From Halobacillus sp. Nhm2S1 (lineage in GTDB: Bacteria; Bacillota; Bacilli; Bacillales; Halobacillaceae), in the NCBI RefSeq assembly GCF_019599545.1, contig NZ_JAIEZV010000001.1, forward strand, positions 1,116,001-1,180,000: a stretch of DNA of 64,000 nt. Reading direction: 5' to 3'. This document shows positions 42,794 through 51,157 of this stretch, piece by piece; the stretch's first letter is position 1; each line of letters begins with the position of its first letter. The position numbers and the translations under genes are program-made. The notes under the pieces are model-generated. The model was given only the letters and a program-made list of their open reading frames with translations, was not told the DNA's origin and made no database searches.

Positions 42794-44368
42794 CTATTTC
42801 AGTTTCTTTAATTGAGACAACGTTTGTTGATACTCAGACTCCAGTTCATCTACATCATCATCCACACCGGGCATACTCAGCCGGCTGATAAGTTCCGACA
42901 ACCTTGTCTCTAATGCCATCTTATCGTAGACCTCATCGTCTGCAACGGGTGGATTCTCCACATACTCTTCCCATTCTTTCCAAGTGCCTTCAAAAGTTTT
43001 CAACTTTGAATCTTCTATCATCCATAAATGATCGGCTGTCCTCTCTATGAACGTACGATCATGGGTCACAAAAAGAATCGTTCCTGGAAAATCACATATT
43101 AACCGTTCTAAAGCTTGAATAGCTTCGAGATCCAAGTGATTTGTGGGTTCATCGAGCACGAGAAAAGTCGAACCGCTGGCCATCAGTTTCGCCAAAGACA
43201 GTTTCACTCGTTCTCCTCCACTCAATTGGCCTATGGTTTTGTTCATATCATCAGTAAAAAACCTAAGGCGTGCAAGGATGATGCGGATGGTGGTTTCCGA
43301 GAGTAAACTCGCTTCACTAGCATAGTCGTACACTTTCTTTTCTAAAGGAAGTTCTTCCAAAGTCTGATGAAAATACCCGATCCTCACTCCAGGAGAAAGC
43401 CACTCCGTAGTTGATAAGAGTTGTTGAATAAAGGTGGTTTTCCCTGTTCCATTTCCACCGATAAAGGCAATCTTCGACCCATTTTTCAAAGACAACTTAG
43501 GAGTGGAAAAAAGAAACCTTGAGCCCGCTTGGACCTCAGCCTCTTCCACTCTACCCAACACCTTCTTACTTGATGAACTCAAAGTGTTGAATTCCATTTT
43601 CACTTGATCCCACTCCATCGGCTTTTCTGCCTTTTCGAGACGATCCAATCTGCGTTCTAATGTTTTACTGACACGCTCCACCTTCTTTTGATGGGCAGCC
43701 GCTTTGTTTTTCCCAAGCTGCCACTCGGAATTTCCCATTCTCTTTGGAGGTTTTCTCATTCCTTTGGATTGGGACTGCTTCTGGCGGATTCGTTCTTCGA
43801 TTCTGCTCTTTTCTTTCACATACTGTTCGTGCTTTTCGTATTTCTGCTTTCGTTCAAGTTCTTTTTGCGCTTCAAAAAAATCATAATTTCCATGGTATTC
43901 GGTTATATCCCCTTCTTCAAGTTCCCAAATCTTATTGCAGCAGCGATTGAGCAGTTTCCGATCATGGGAAACAATAACAAAAGCACCCTCATGCTTGAGC
44001 AGGTTTTCTTCTAATGTCCCGATATGTTCCCAGTCCAGATTATTCGTGGGTTCATCGAGAAAAAGCAGGGGATGACCCTGTTCAAGAACTCGCTCCAGTC
44101 TTGCGAGTGTTTTCTCCCCACCACTCATAGTGGAACGCTTCCATTCTTCTTCGTTCATCTGTTGCAGCCATCCATAAGAAGTGTGCCATTCCACTTGTGG
44201 TTCTATGTCGAGTTCTCCGAACAAATATTGTAATAAGAGACTTTTCCCTTCTCCGTTTCTGCCTACCAGACCAATTCGTTCTCCTTCGTGGACCTTTAGT
44301 TCTTTAACGTTAAGAATGTCCCTGCTCCCGATTTGATACTGTATATTGATTGCGCGCATGTGTAACAT
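42794..44368 (-). CDS. ABC-F family ATPase, ribosome-protection type
   Basis: A 524-residue soluble protein with two ABC ATPase domains and no membrane helices. Domain 1: Walker A GRNGEGKSL, signature MSGGEKTLARLE, Walker B LLFLDEPTNNLD. Domain 2: Walker A GGNGTGKTT, signature LSGGERVKLSLAKL, Walker B FLVLDEPTNHLD. A Lys/Arg-rich linker of about 100 residues (RKPPKRMGNSEWQLGKNKAAAH) joins them, and a short coiled C-terminus follows. This suggests the antibiotic-resistance ABC-F group (Vga/Lsa/VmlR-like) that dislodges drugs from ribosomes. The ribosome site AGGGAGG is 7 bases before the ATG but lies inside a hairpin, so translation is probably regulated. Drug profile unknown. Confidence 0.9.
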   Translation of the reverse strand: MLHMRAINIQYQIGSRDILNVKELKVHEGERIGLVGRNGEGKSLLLQYLFGELDIEPQVEWHTSYGWLQQMNEEEWKRSTMSGGEKTLARLERVLEQGHPLLFLDEPTNNLDWEHIGTLEENLLKHEGAFVIVSHDRKLLNRCCNKIWELEEGDITEYHGNYDFFEAQKELERKQKYEKHEQYVKEKSRIEERIRQKQSQSKGMRKPPKRMGNSEWQLGKNKAAAHQKKVERVSKTLERRLDRLEKAEKPMEWDQVKMEFNTLSSSSKKVLGRVEEAEVQAGSRFLFSTPKLSLKNGSKIAFIGGNGTGKTTFIQQLLSTTEWLSPGVRIGYFHQTLEELPLEKKVYDYASEASLLSETTIRIILARLRFFTDDMNKTIGQLSGGERVKLSLAKLMASGSTFLVLDEPTNHLDLEAIQALERLICDFPGTILFVTHDRTFIERTADHLWMIEDSKLKTFEGTWKEWEEYVENPPVADDEVYDKMALETRLSELISRLSMPGVDDDVDELESEYQQTLSQLKKLK

Positions 44369-44591
44369 AAATAAACCTCCCTGGATCGTTCCAGAGAGGT
44401 TTTTAGTCTACCATCGCTTTTTGGGCCCACCACGACATACGTAAAGGGTGATGTAAAAGCAATCGAATCCTTTTTAAAAAAGGACAGACCAATCCTGTAT
44501 CTGGAACGAGTGTAATTTCTTATTCTCATACTCGTTTAGCAACAGGATTAGTACTTCATTGCTTTAAACGTCATTCCCTTCTTTTTTGATT
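44369..44591 (-). promoter_or_regulatory. Attenuator-type leader of the ABC-F gene
   Basis: The 220-nt leader holds two competing structures. Hairpin 1 (44491-44549): AATCCTGT with ACAGGATT and AACGAGT with ACTCGTT. Hairpin 2 (44373-44402): a 12-bp stem AAACCTCTCTGG / CCAGGGAGGTTT whose 3' arm contains the ribosome site. Ten bases of hairpin 1, TCGTTCCAGA (44500-44509), are exactly complementary to TCTGGAACGA (44386-44395) in hairpin 2. Opening hairpin 1 would thus open hairpin 2. A short leader ORF ends at the first bases of hairpin 1. The mechanism is inferred. Confidence 0.78.
44548..44574 (-). CDS. Candidate leader peptide of 8 residues upstream of the ABC-F gene
   Basis: ATG at 44574 opens a frame encoding MTFKAMKY and stops at TAA, 44548-44550, exactly where hairpin 1 starts. 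A weak ribosome site (AAGAAGGG) lies just upstream, rather close to the ATG. A ribosome stalled near its end by a drug would cover the 5' arm of hairpin 1. A second small frame at 44403-44438 (MSWWAQKAMVD) ends just before hairpin 2 but has no ribosome site. Confidence 0.45.
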   Translation of the reverse strand: MTFKAMKY

Positions 44592-44597
44592 ATGTTT

Positions 44598-44627
44598 ATT
44601 ATATGATGAAGTGGCTTGGAAATACAA
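44598..44627 (-). promoter_or_regulatory. Promoter of the ABC-F leader
   Basis: On the minus strand TTGTAT (44622-44627) and TATAAT (44598-44603) are 18 bases apart. Transcription would start near 44591, about 17 nt before the leader ORF. Confidence 0.6.
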
Positions 44628-44651
44628 GACAAAAAGAACGGAGGAATTCAT

Positions 44652-45185
44652 ATGGGGAAAGTCACATTATTCATTGCTCAAAGTGCCGATGGTTACATCG
44701 CAAGAGAAGATGGCAGCATTGACTGGCTGCGGGATAGTGCAGACGAAGACTATGGGTATGAAGAGTTTTTCCAAACGGTCGATACCGTATTTATGGGAAG
44801 GAAGACATATGATCATATCTTTGAATTAGCTGAAGAATTCCCTTATAAAATGAAAGACGTCTACGTGGTCAGTAACACGCGCGAAGGCCATGACGATTAT
44901 GCAACATATCTACAACCTGAACAAATCCTCCCTCTCGTGAACATGCTGAAGAATGAACAAAACAAAACTATATGGGTCGTCGGTGGAGCAAAACTGATTC
45001 ACTACTTCATTTCTGCTGGATTGATTGATGAATACCGGATTTTTATTCAACCAACGTTGATTGGCAAAGGCATTCCACTTTTTCAAAAGCATGACCACGA
45101 AGAAGAACTGCAGCTTACAGAAACACATACGTATCAAGACGGGATGCTTGCGGTTACTTACCAAAGAAAGGAGCAGAAACATTGA
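44652..45185 (+). CDS. Dihydrofolate-reductase-like (RibD C-terminal) family protein
   Basis: A 177-residue protein of the DHFR/RibD_C superfamily: MGKVTLFIAQSADGYIAREDGSIDWL, FMGRKTYDHIF, VVSNT and IWVVGGAKLIHYFISAGLIDEYRIFIQPTLIGKG. These are the YyaP/YwjB-type proteins; they bind NADPH but their substrate is unknown, and they are not the essential DHFR. The ATG at 44652 is 6 bases after GGAGG. It starts divergently from the ABC-F promoter and overlaps the next gene by 4 bases (TTGA), forming an operon with it. Confidence 0.85.
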   Translation: MGKVTLFIAQSADGYIAREDGSIDWLRDSADEDYGYEEFFQTVDTVFMGRKTYDHIFELAEEFPYKMKDVYVVSNTREGHDDYATYLQPEQILPLVNMLKNEQNKTIWVVGGAKLIHYFISAGLIDEYRIFIQPTLIGKGIPLFQKHDHEEELQLTETHTYQDGMLAVTYQRKEQKH

Positions 45186-45808
45186 TTCCACAAGATTTAA
45201 AAAAGAATCTCTCTGACGCGTATGACCGCCAATCGAAACAGCGTAACCAAAACCGTACACAAGATTGGAAAATCCATGAGCGGACGGACTTCCTGCAGAG
45301 GTTGAGGTATGAAAACAAACATTCCCTACTCGAAATCGGGGCTGGTCCCGGAAAAGACAGCCTTTTCTTCTCACAAGAAGGATTTGACGTTCACGCCACT
45401 GATCTATCTAAAGAAATGGTGGAGCGCTGCCGTGAAAAAGGACTAAAAGCTGACGTTATGAGTTTTGATGATCTACAGTTTCCAGGAGAACATTTTGATG
45501 CGGTCTGGGCGTTGAATTGTCTGCTTCATGTACCCAAAAAGAATCTTCCGGGAATTCTTACCGATATTCGTAACCTCTTGAAGAAAGACGGACTGTTTTA
45601 TTTAGGGGTTTATGGGGGCATCACCCACGAAGGCATCTGGCAAAATGACTTTCATGAGCCTAAACGCTTTTTTTCTTTTTATGAAGACGATCACCTTGAA
45701 TCCATTTTAACCAAAGAGTTTACGCTCGAAGCCTTTCATAAAATCCCAATGAATGAAGAAGAAGAAGATGGCCCTAGTCATTTTCAGGGAGTTATTCTAC
45801 GAAAATGA
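45182..45808 (+). CDS. Class I SAM-dependent methyltransferase
   Basis: A 208-residue Rossmann-fold methyltransferase: SAM motif LLEIGAGPGKDSLFFSQEGF (about residues 45-64), acidic residue in VHATDLSKEMVE, then VMSFDDLQF and FDAVWALNCLLHVPKKNL. It probably methylates a small molecule. The TTG start overlaps the previous stop, with AAAGGAG upstream, so both genes are translated together. Substrate unknown. Confidence 0.87.
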   Translation: MIPQDLKKNLSDAYDRQSKQRNQNRTQDWKIHERTDFLQRLRYENKHSLLEIGAGPGKDSLFFSQEGFDVHATDLSKEMVERCREKGLKADVMSFDDLQFPGEHFDAVWALNCLLHVPKKNLPGILTDIRNLLKKDGLFYLGVYGGITHEGIWQNDFHEPKRFFSFYEDDHLESILTKEFTLEAFHKIPMNEEEEDGPSHFQGVILRK

Positions 45809-45823
45809 CTCATGGCTCCCGAT

Positions 45824-46003
45824 TCACTCCGCTCCCCCGTCTCCGCCGCCATCCGAATGGTCGAACTGATGAAAACCAGGCTGCCACGTGCTCTCATCTT
45901 TTTTAGAGGCCAAGGTGCGAGTGCTCGTTGATTGTCCTACAAACCTAAGGATGAGAAATACAAACGCAAGGACAAGGACCAGGCCGAAAATTGTTGGAAA
46001 CAT
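45824..46003 (-). CDS. Small single-span membrane protein with Gly/Asp-rich tail
   Basis: A 59-residue protein: one helix (MFPTIFGLVLVLAFVFLILRFV), a hydrophilic segment and an end GFHQFDHSDGGGDGGAE. The tail is rich in Gly, Asp and His and might bind metal, but that is only an impression. The ATG at 46003 follows AAAGGAGG; an ATG six bases earlier overlaps the ribosome site. Similar tiny membrane proteins are common in Bacillaceae; no family recognised. Confidence 0.65.
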   Translation of the reverse strand: MFPTIFGLVLVLAFVFLILRFVGQSTSTRTLASKKDESTWQPGFHQFDHSDGGGDGGAE

Positions 46004-46133
46004 ATCCATCCTCCTTTTTCATCCATACGATTGGATACAAAAATAGTTTCGGAATATTCTTGAAGTTAATAGACGAAACCACGCTTATTTGGTATAGTGA
46101 TGGAATTTACCACTGTCCTAAGGGGGAAAGCCA

Positions 46134-47111
46134 ATGATACCTGAGAAGTTGAAGAAGGGAGATGAAATACGAGTGATCTCTCCCTCTAAGAGTTTAGCAA
46201 TTGTAGCACCTGATCAGCAGAATCTTGCCGTAGAACGATTGAATCGGGCAGGGTTCAAGGTCACTTTTAGTACATATGCAGCAGAAAGCAGTCATTCCAT
46301 CTCGAATCCCATCCATCACCGAGTGACTGATATTCACGAAGCTTTTTCTGATCGAAATGTCAAAGCCATCCTGACTACACTCGGCGGATACAATAGCAAC
46401 CAATTGTTGAACCATCTTGACTACGATCTGATCCAAGAGAACCCAAAAATCTTTTGTGGCTATTCAGACATTACGGCTCTGTCCAACACCATTTATAAAA
46501 AAACTGGACTGGTCACTTACAGTGGTCCTCACTTCTCCACTTTCGGTATGGAAAAAGGAATCGACTATACGCTCGATCATTTTATGAAAGTATTCACTGA
46601 AACAGAACAGTTACACATCCGCCCAGCACTTGATTGGAGTGACGATCGCTGGTATTTGGACCAACAGGAACGACAATTCTATTCCAATCCCGGTTATGAA
46701 GTGCTATATGAAGGAATGGCCGAAGGAATTTCCTTAGGTGGGAACCTTTGCACATTGAACTTGCTTCAGGGAACGCCGTTTATGCCTTCCCTAGAGGGGA
46801 AAATTCTGTTCCTTGAAGATGACCTATTATCAGATCCTCCCACCTTCGACCGTAATTTACAATCATTGGTCCACCAACCTGAATTCAGCGGTGTGCGGGG
46901 AATAGTCATCGGCCGGTTCCAAAAAGAATCGAACATGGACGATGACACGCTTGTACAAATATTGAAGTCGAAAAAAGAACTCGAACAGGTACCCATCATC
47001 TATAATGCCAGCTTCGGCCATACCACACCGATTTTCACTTTTCCTATCGGAGGCAAGGTTAGAATAAAAGCACACCCCCAAAACCCAACCATTGACCTTC
47101 TCGAATATTAA
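46134..47111 (+). CDS. LD-carboxypeptidase / MccF-like S66 peptidase
   Basis: A 325-residue serine peptidase of family S66. The nucleophile Ser lies in FCGYSDITALSN (about residues 111-122), the catalytic Glu in FLEDDLLSDPPTFDRNLQSL and the His in ASFGHTTPIFTFPIGG. The ILTTLGGYNSNQLLNHLD segment matches both LD-carboxypeptidases of wall recycling and MccF proteins that cleave microcin C. Which role applies is undecided; no microcin genes are nearby. GGGGG precedes the ATG. Confidence 0.88.
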   Translation: MIPEKLKKGDEIRVISPSKSLAIVAPDQQNLAVERLNRAGFKVTFSTYAAESSHSISNPIHHRVTDIHEAFSDRNVKAILTTLGGYNSNQLLNHLDYDLIQENPKIFCGYSDITALSNTIYKKTGLVTYSGPHFSTFGMEKGIDYTLDHFMKVFTETEQLHIRPALDWSDDRWYLDQQERQFYSNPGYEVLYEGMAEGISLGGNLCTLNLLQGTPFMPSLEGKILFLEDDLLSDPPTFDRNLQSLVHQPEFSGVRGIVIGRFQKESNMDDDTLVQILKSKKELEQVPIIYNASFGHTTPIFTFPIGGKVRIKAHPQNPTIDLLEY

Positions 47112-47141
47112 AAGGAGCCCAGTTCATCACTGGGCTCTTTC
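47112..47141. terminator. Terminator between convergent genes
   Basis: AAAGGAGCCCAGT and ACTGGGCTCTTT pair around TCATC. Confidence 0.82.
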
Positions 47142-47143
47142 CA

Positions 47144-47902
47144 TCACTTATCTACTAGATCATAAAGTTTATACACACGACCATTCTCTATTTCATCGCT
47201 TTTCTCTAGTAGGTTCATCAATACACTCGCCACCTCATCAGGCGAGCGTAATTCCCCTTCTTCTTTTAACTTCCTGAATTTCTCCACATCGGCAAAAGCG
47301 TCTTCTGAAGAGGAACGAATTTCTCCTTGCATGTCTGTATCAATAACACCAGGACTATAAGCAAGGATGGTGTGTCCCCTTCCCTCCTGTTCCAGAGCCA
47401 GTGTTTGTGTGAAACGGTTGATGGCTGCTTTGGAGCTGCTGTATGTACTCCAGCCATGAATGGTTTTCTCTGCCGCACCGGAGGTAATGTTTATGATTCC
47501 AAGAGATGTTTCTCTTTCATTCGCTTCTTTAACAAAACGGTTCACAGTAAGGATGGGCGCCGTTAGATTCACTTGCATATGTTTTTGTACAGCGTCTGCT
47601 TCCAATTGACCAACTGTTTCAATAGGTTCGATGACCCCTGCATTATTGACGAGATAAACGTAATGAGTTTCCTTGTGAAATACAAGGTCCACCATTTGAT
47701 TGAGCCCTCGATTTAAGTCGTCCATATCACTCAAGTCACAGCTGACATGATGAAACTCCAATCCTTTTTCATCTGCCAAAGCTTTCAGTCCTTCATTACC
47801 TGAGCGTGAGACCGTGACCACATTCACATTCTTCAAAAGATATTGTCGAGCAATCGCTTCTCCTAAGCCCCGGGAAGCCCCCGTTACAACTGCATATTGC
47901 AT
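47144..47902 (-). CDS. Short-chain dehydrogenase (YueD-like)
   Basis: A 252-residue NADPH-dependent SDR: cofactor motif TGASRGLGEAIA (about residues 7-18), VNNAGVIEP, catalytic Ser in INITSGAAEKTIHGWSTYSSSKAA and the YxxxK pair in STYSSSKAA. The pattern resembles benzil/sepiapterin reductase YueD of Bacillus. Physiological substrate unknown. The ATG at 47902 is preferred over one seven codons earlier because AAAGGG lies 9 bases before it. Confidence 0.87.
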   Translation of the reverse strand: MQYAVVTGASRGLGEAIARQYLLKNVNVVTVSRSGNEGLKALADEKGLEFHHVSCDLSDMDDLNRGLNQMVDLVFHKETHYVYLVNNAGVIEPIETVGQLEADAVQKHMQVNLTAPILTVNRFVKEANERETSLGIINITSGAAEKTIHGWSTYSSSKAAINRFTQTLALEQEGRGHTILAYSPGVIDTDMQGEIRSSSEDAFADVEKFRKLKEEGELRSPDEVASVLMNLLEKSDEIENGRVYKLYDLVDK

Positions 47903-48042
47903 ATCTACCAACCCTTTCTCCATTCTCTTTTTTTGCTTTCCCTTTTATACAATCGGCAAACGCTCCGGTCAGAAACTTTACATCCCAGAAACCAAACGAT
48001 ATGATAAACGGAGCACAAGTGGACACATAAAGGAGTCTACCT

Positions 48043-48678
48043 ATGAAATATTTTTTTCTGTTTATTATTTATGTTGCAGGACTTGTCGTTTCAAGTCTTG
48101 GCCTTGCACTGATTATAAAATCCGGTTTAGGAGTCGGCCCGGGAGACAGCATTGCTGTCGGACTGTCCATGCACCTTCCTGTAACTGTAGGAAGCGTCAT
48201 GATCGTCGCTTTTGTGATTCTATTACTTGTCAATGCAAAATTGGAGCATAAACGCCCCCAATTCGAATCATTGATCCCGATTATCATCCGTGGAAGAACG
48301 TTGGATATCTTTCTATACGGCTTGCTTGAAAATATGGAGTATGAAGCATGGTGGGCCCAATGGGGGATTTTCTCACTCGGCCTCTTTGCCACAGCTGTTG
48401 GAATCTCCGTCTACTTACGGACCCCATTCCCGCGCATTCCTCTTGATCACTTCATGATGATCATGAATGAAAAAACGAACCAATCAAAAAGTACGGTACG
48501 CATTTTCTCCGAGTCCGGAATGGCTCTCATTGGTTTTTTACTTGGAGCGCCCGTAGGTTTTGGGACATTGATTGTCGCCCTGCTGTTAGGGCCGCTTATT
48601 CAATGGACATTCCAGTGGGCAAGGCCGATTGCAGCCCTTTGGACAGAACCAAAGAAAAAAATGACTCAAAAAGCGTGA
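48043..48678 (+). CDS. YczE/YitT-type membrane protein
   Basis: A 211-residue protein with five helices, beginning MKYFFLFIIYVAGLVVSSLG and the motif IKSGLGVGPGDSIAVGLS, which is the YczE/YyaS signature. YczE in B. subtilis affects lipopeptide synthesis, but the family role is unclear. AAGGAG precedes the ATG. A terminator follows. Confidence 0.82.
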   Translation: MKYFFLFIIYVAGLVVSSLGLALIIKSGLGVGPGDSIAVGLSMHLPVTVGSVMIVAFVILLLVNAKLEHKRPQFESLIPIIIRGRTLDIFLYGLLENMEYEAWWAQWGIFSLGLFATAVGISVYLRTPFPRIPLDHFMMIMNEKTNQSKSTVRIFSESGMALIGFLLGAPVGFGTLIVALLLGPLIQWTFQWARPIAALWTEPKKKMTQKA

Positions 48679-48699
48679 TGCTGCCATCACGCTTTTTTT
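48670..48699. terminator. Terminator between convergent genes
   Basis: AAAGCGTGATG and CATCACGCTTTTTTT pair around a CTGC loop, overlapping the end of the YczE-type gene. Confidence 0.86.
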
Positions 48700-49136
48700 C
48701 ATTCCTCAAAGGAGAGCTTCGTCACACCTGTTTCTTCAAGCTTTCGACCAATCTCTTCCTCAATGGCGAGGCGCTTTTCCATCTGTTCTTCTGTCAGTTT
48801 CCCGTCCATAGAACCATAGATTTCGGTCATTTCTTTTTCGGCAAGTTTTTCGACCAATTTATCCCAGAAACTGAATTCATCATATTCTTCTACGTGCGTG
48901 TCCAATAGTCTCGATTCATAGTCCACATCAAGGTCATGGACACCGATTTGTTCCTGATAGGAAACTTTGTCCTCAAGATTCGCTTCCTTGTATTTTGACA
49001 GAACAAGTTCTCTTACATCTTCGAACTGTTCATCCAGCTCCAACTTGATCGAATTGACCATCCATGTCCCTAAAAACACCATCTCAACAAGTATTTCATA
49101 TTGTTCTTTTGTCATTTCAAGTTTTACATTACCCAA
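48699..49136 (-). CDS. Acidic hypothetical protein
   Basis: A 145-residue soluble, acidic and mostly helical protein: MTKEQYEILVEMVFLGTWMVNSI, VHDLDVDYESRLLDTHVEEYDEFSFWDKLVEKLAEKEM in parts, ending VTKLSFEE. The start chosen is TTG at 49136, eight bases after AAAGGAG; an upstream ATG would place that ribosome site inside the gene. I do not recognise the family, although such proteins recur in low-GC Gram-positives as uncharacterised. Confidence 0.6.
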   Translation of the reverse strand: MGNVKLEMTKEQYEILVEMVFLGTWMVNSIKLELDEQFEDVRELVLSKYKEANLEDKVSYQEQIGVHDLDVDYESRLLDTHVEEYDEFSFWDKLVEKLAEKEMTEIYGSMDGKLTEEQMEKRLAIEEEIGRKLEETGVTKLSFEE

Positions 49137-49279
49137 AAAAGACCGCTCCTTTCCTCTTTTCCTTAGCATTATAGCATATCCACAAGCCTCTATTTATTAT
49201 CCCGCTTGTACCCTTTCTTCATAGCATTCCCTGCCGATGTCCCACACCATGGCATACCATGTACAACGGCCTTCCAGTT

Positions 49280-49326
49280 AGTACCTGGCACCGTCTTAAG
49301 GTTTACGGATGCCAGATATGGTGTCA
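49280..49326. repeat. Diverged CCTGGCACC-type repeat
   Basis: ACCTGGCACCGTCTTAAGG followed after a few bases by ATGCCAGATATGGTGTCA, related to the pair at 28549-28590. Function unknown. Confidence 0.45.
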
Positions 49327-49347
49327 CTCATTCACATAACAATACAT

Positions 49348-49383
49348 TAAAAAAACCGGTAGCTGTTAAGCTACCGGTCTTCC
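49348..49383 (-). terminator. Terminator after dat
   Basis: AAAACCGGTAGCT and AGCTACCGGT pair around GTTA, followed by T residues on the minus strand. Confidence 0.85.
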
Positions 49384-49385
49384 TA

Positions 49386-50279
49386 TTATTCAGCTGCCGT
49401 CTGACTTGTAAAGATCGAATCCTCCTGATTGATATGAGCATCTGATTCATAACATTTTTGGAGTTTCCTAGTGAGGGCACCAGGTAAACCATCACCAATG
49501 GTCTGCCCGTCAACTTCTAGAATCGGCATGATTTCTGAAGTGCTGCTGGACAAAAACAATTCATCCGCATAGGCAAGGTCCTCCACTTGGAAGGCTTCTT
49601 CAATAAAGTCAATGTTTTCTCTCTCACAGAAAGCCTCCACTCTCATCCTTACACATCCATGCAGAATGTTCTTCTTAGCAGGATGGGTGTACACTTTCCC
49701 CTGCCTTACAAAATAAACGTTGGAAGAGCTGCATTCAGTCACTTCTCCATTTTTATGAAGGATTGCCTCATAACACCCTTGTTCTTTAGCTGTCTGTTTA
49801 GCAAGGACATTAGGAAGCAAGTTTAAGCTCTTAATGTAGCACCAGTCCCAGCGGACATCTTCCTGAGTAATAGCGGTTACGCCATCACGTAAAAATGAAT
49901 ATGGACGAGGTAGGTCTTTCACATACGCATACAGGTTAGCTTGTGTTTGTTCCGGAAAAGCATGATCCCTCGGTGCAGAGCCTCTGGTAATCTGCAAGTA
50001 CACCTTGGCATCTCCTTCAATTCCGTTTTTCTTAAGCAGTTCATCCAGCCGTTCGTACATGTCTTCCTTTTTATATGGGACATCGATCTTAACGGCTGCC
50101 GCTGAACGGTAAAGCCGGTCGATGTGTTCATCGATTAAGTAATAGTTCCCGTTATACACACGGATCACTTCATAAATTCCGTCACCGAATTGAAGTCCCC
50201 GTTCCTCAAATGGGTACTTCAATGTATCTTGTTTTACAAAATCATTTTCTGTCAAAATATGGTCATGAATCGTCATCAC
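49386..50279 (-). CDS. dat: D-amino acid aminotransferase
   Basis: A 297-residue PLP enzyme of fold type IV that interconverts D-alanine and D-glutamate for wall synthesis. The catalytic Lys is in YIKSLNLLPNVLAKQ; further motifs are RGLQFGDGIYEVIRVYNGNYY at the start, EAILHKNGEVTECSSSNVYF and the phosphate-binding loop SSTSEIMPI. Length matches Dat (YheM). The first ATG behind TGAGGAGG is used. It is transcribed alone. Confidence 0.93.
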   Translation of the reverse strand: MMTIHDHILTENDFVKQDTLKYPFEERGLQFGDGIYEVIRVYNGNYYLIDEHIDRLYRSAAAVKIDVPYKKEDMYERLDELLKKNGIEGDAKVYLQITRGSAPRDHAFPEQTQANLYAYVKDLPRPYSFLRDGVTAITQEDVRWDWCYIKSLNLLPNVLAKQTAKEQGCYEAILHKNGEVTECSSSNVYFVRQGKVYTHPAKKNILHGCVRMRVEAFCERENIDFIEEAFQVEDLAYADELFLSSSTSEIMPILEVDGQTIGDGLPGALTRKLQKCYESDAHINQEDSIFTSQTAAE

Positions 50280-50381
50280 TTTGCCTCCTCAAGTCATCTC
50301 CAGGTTTAACGAATAGTTTATCAGAAAAAAGGGCGGGGATGGACCCTTAGATGAAAAACTTTTTAAATGGCACCGTTCGAC

Positions 50382-51122
50382 CTATTCCAAAGTTTGAAGC
50401 CTGGAAGGCCGATGTGAAATGAGAGTACCCTCATCCGTCCCCATACAAACCCTTTTCATAAGCCCTGGAAGATCAAAGTTAAAAATGTGGACAGGCACTT
50501 GGAAATCTCGTGCGAGAATAAGAGCGGACTGATCCATGACCTGGATGTTATGGAGAAGGATATCATCATAATTTAACGTGCCATACATTTGCGCTCCTTT
50601 ATGTTTGACAGGATCCGATGTGTATACACCATCGACTCCTTGCTTGGCAACAAGGATGGCGTCACAATCCAATTCAATCGCCCTTTGTACCGCAGGATAA
50701 TCGGTCGTGACAAACGGCTGCCCGTTTCCTCCCGCCAAAATGAGGACCATTCCTTTACTCAGGTGGTGTAAAGCTTTCAAACGAATATACGGCTCCGCTA
50801 CACTTGCTATCGGAATGGATGTCATAACTCTGATTTCTTTTTTGGATTTTTTCTTCAACACGCCTCTTAACATGAGACTGTTTATAATCGTACCGATTGT
50901 ACCTATATTGTCGGCCTCTACTCGCTCAATTCCCCAGTCTTCAGCAGTCCTCCCTCTGAAGATATTGCCTCCTCCGACAACGACCGCAACCTCCATTCCA
51001 CTTTCAAGAAGCGATAGGATTTCATTTGCGATGTGATCCATGCGTTGGTTGTCGAAACTGTCCTTACTGTTTCCTTTCAAGGCACCACCACTGATTTTAA
51101 GTAAGACACGAGAATATCTCAT
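50382..51122 (-). CDS. Divergent UMP-kinase-like amino-acid-kinase-fold protein
   Basis: A 246-residue protein resembling bacterial UMP kinase PyrH: LLKISGGALKG at the start, VVVGGGNIFRGRTAEDWGIERVEADNIGT, VAEPYIRLKALHHLSKG and DAILVAKQGVDGVYTSDP. Several positions differ from housekeeping PyrH: GGNGQPFVTTDYPAVQRA instead of GTGNPFFTTDTAA, and IINSLMLRGVLKKK instead of the usual INALALQDAL. The true pyrH is normally in the rpsB-tsf-pyrH-frr operon, so this is likely a second, specialised copy. The ATG at 51122 follows AAAGGGG. Confidence 0.8.
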   Translation of the reverse strand: MRYSRVLLKISGGALKGNSKDSFDNQRMDHIANEILSLLESGMEVAVVVGGGNIFRGRTAEDWGIERVEADNIGTIGTIINSLMLRGVLKKKSKKEIRVMTSIPIASVAEPYIRLKALHHLSKGMVLILAGGNGQPFVTTDYPAVQRAIELDCDAILVAKQGVDGVYTSDPVKHKGAQMYGTLNYDDILLHNIQVMDQSALILARDFQVPVHIFNFDLPGLMKRVCMGTDEGTLISHRPSRLQTLE

Positions 51123-51157
51123 TATGAATCCCCTTTTCATTGACCATTACTTATGAG

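Noticed and set aside
44296-44529. 77-codon frame over the ABC-F leader
   Set aside because: It has no ribosome site and overlaps the ABC-F start; the leader hairpins explain the sequence better.
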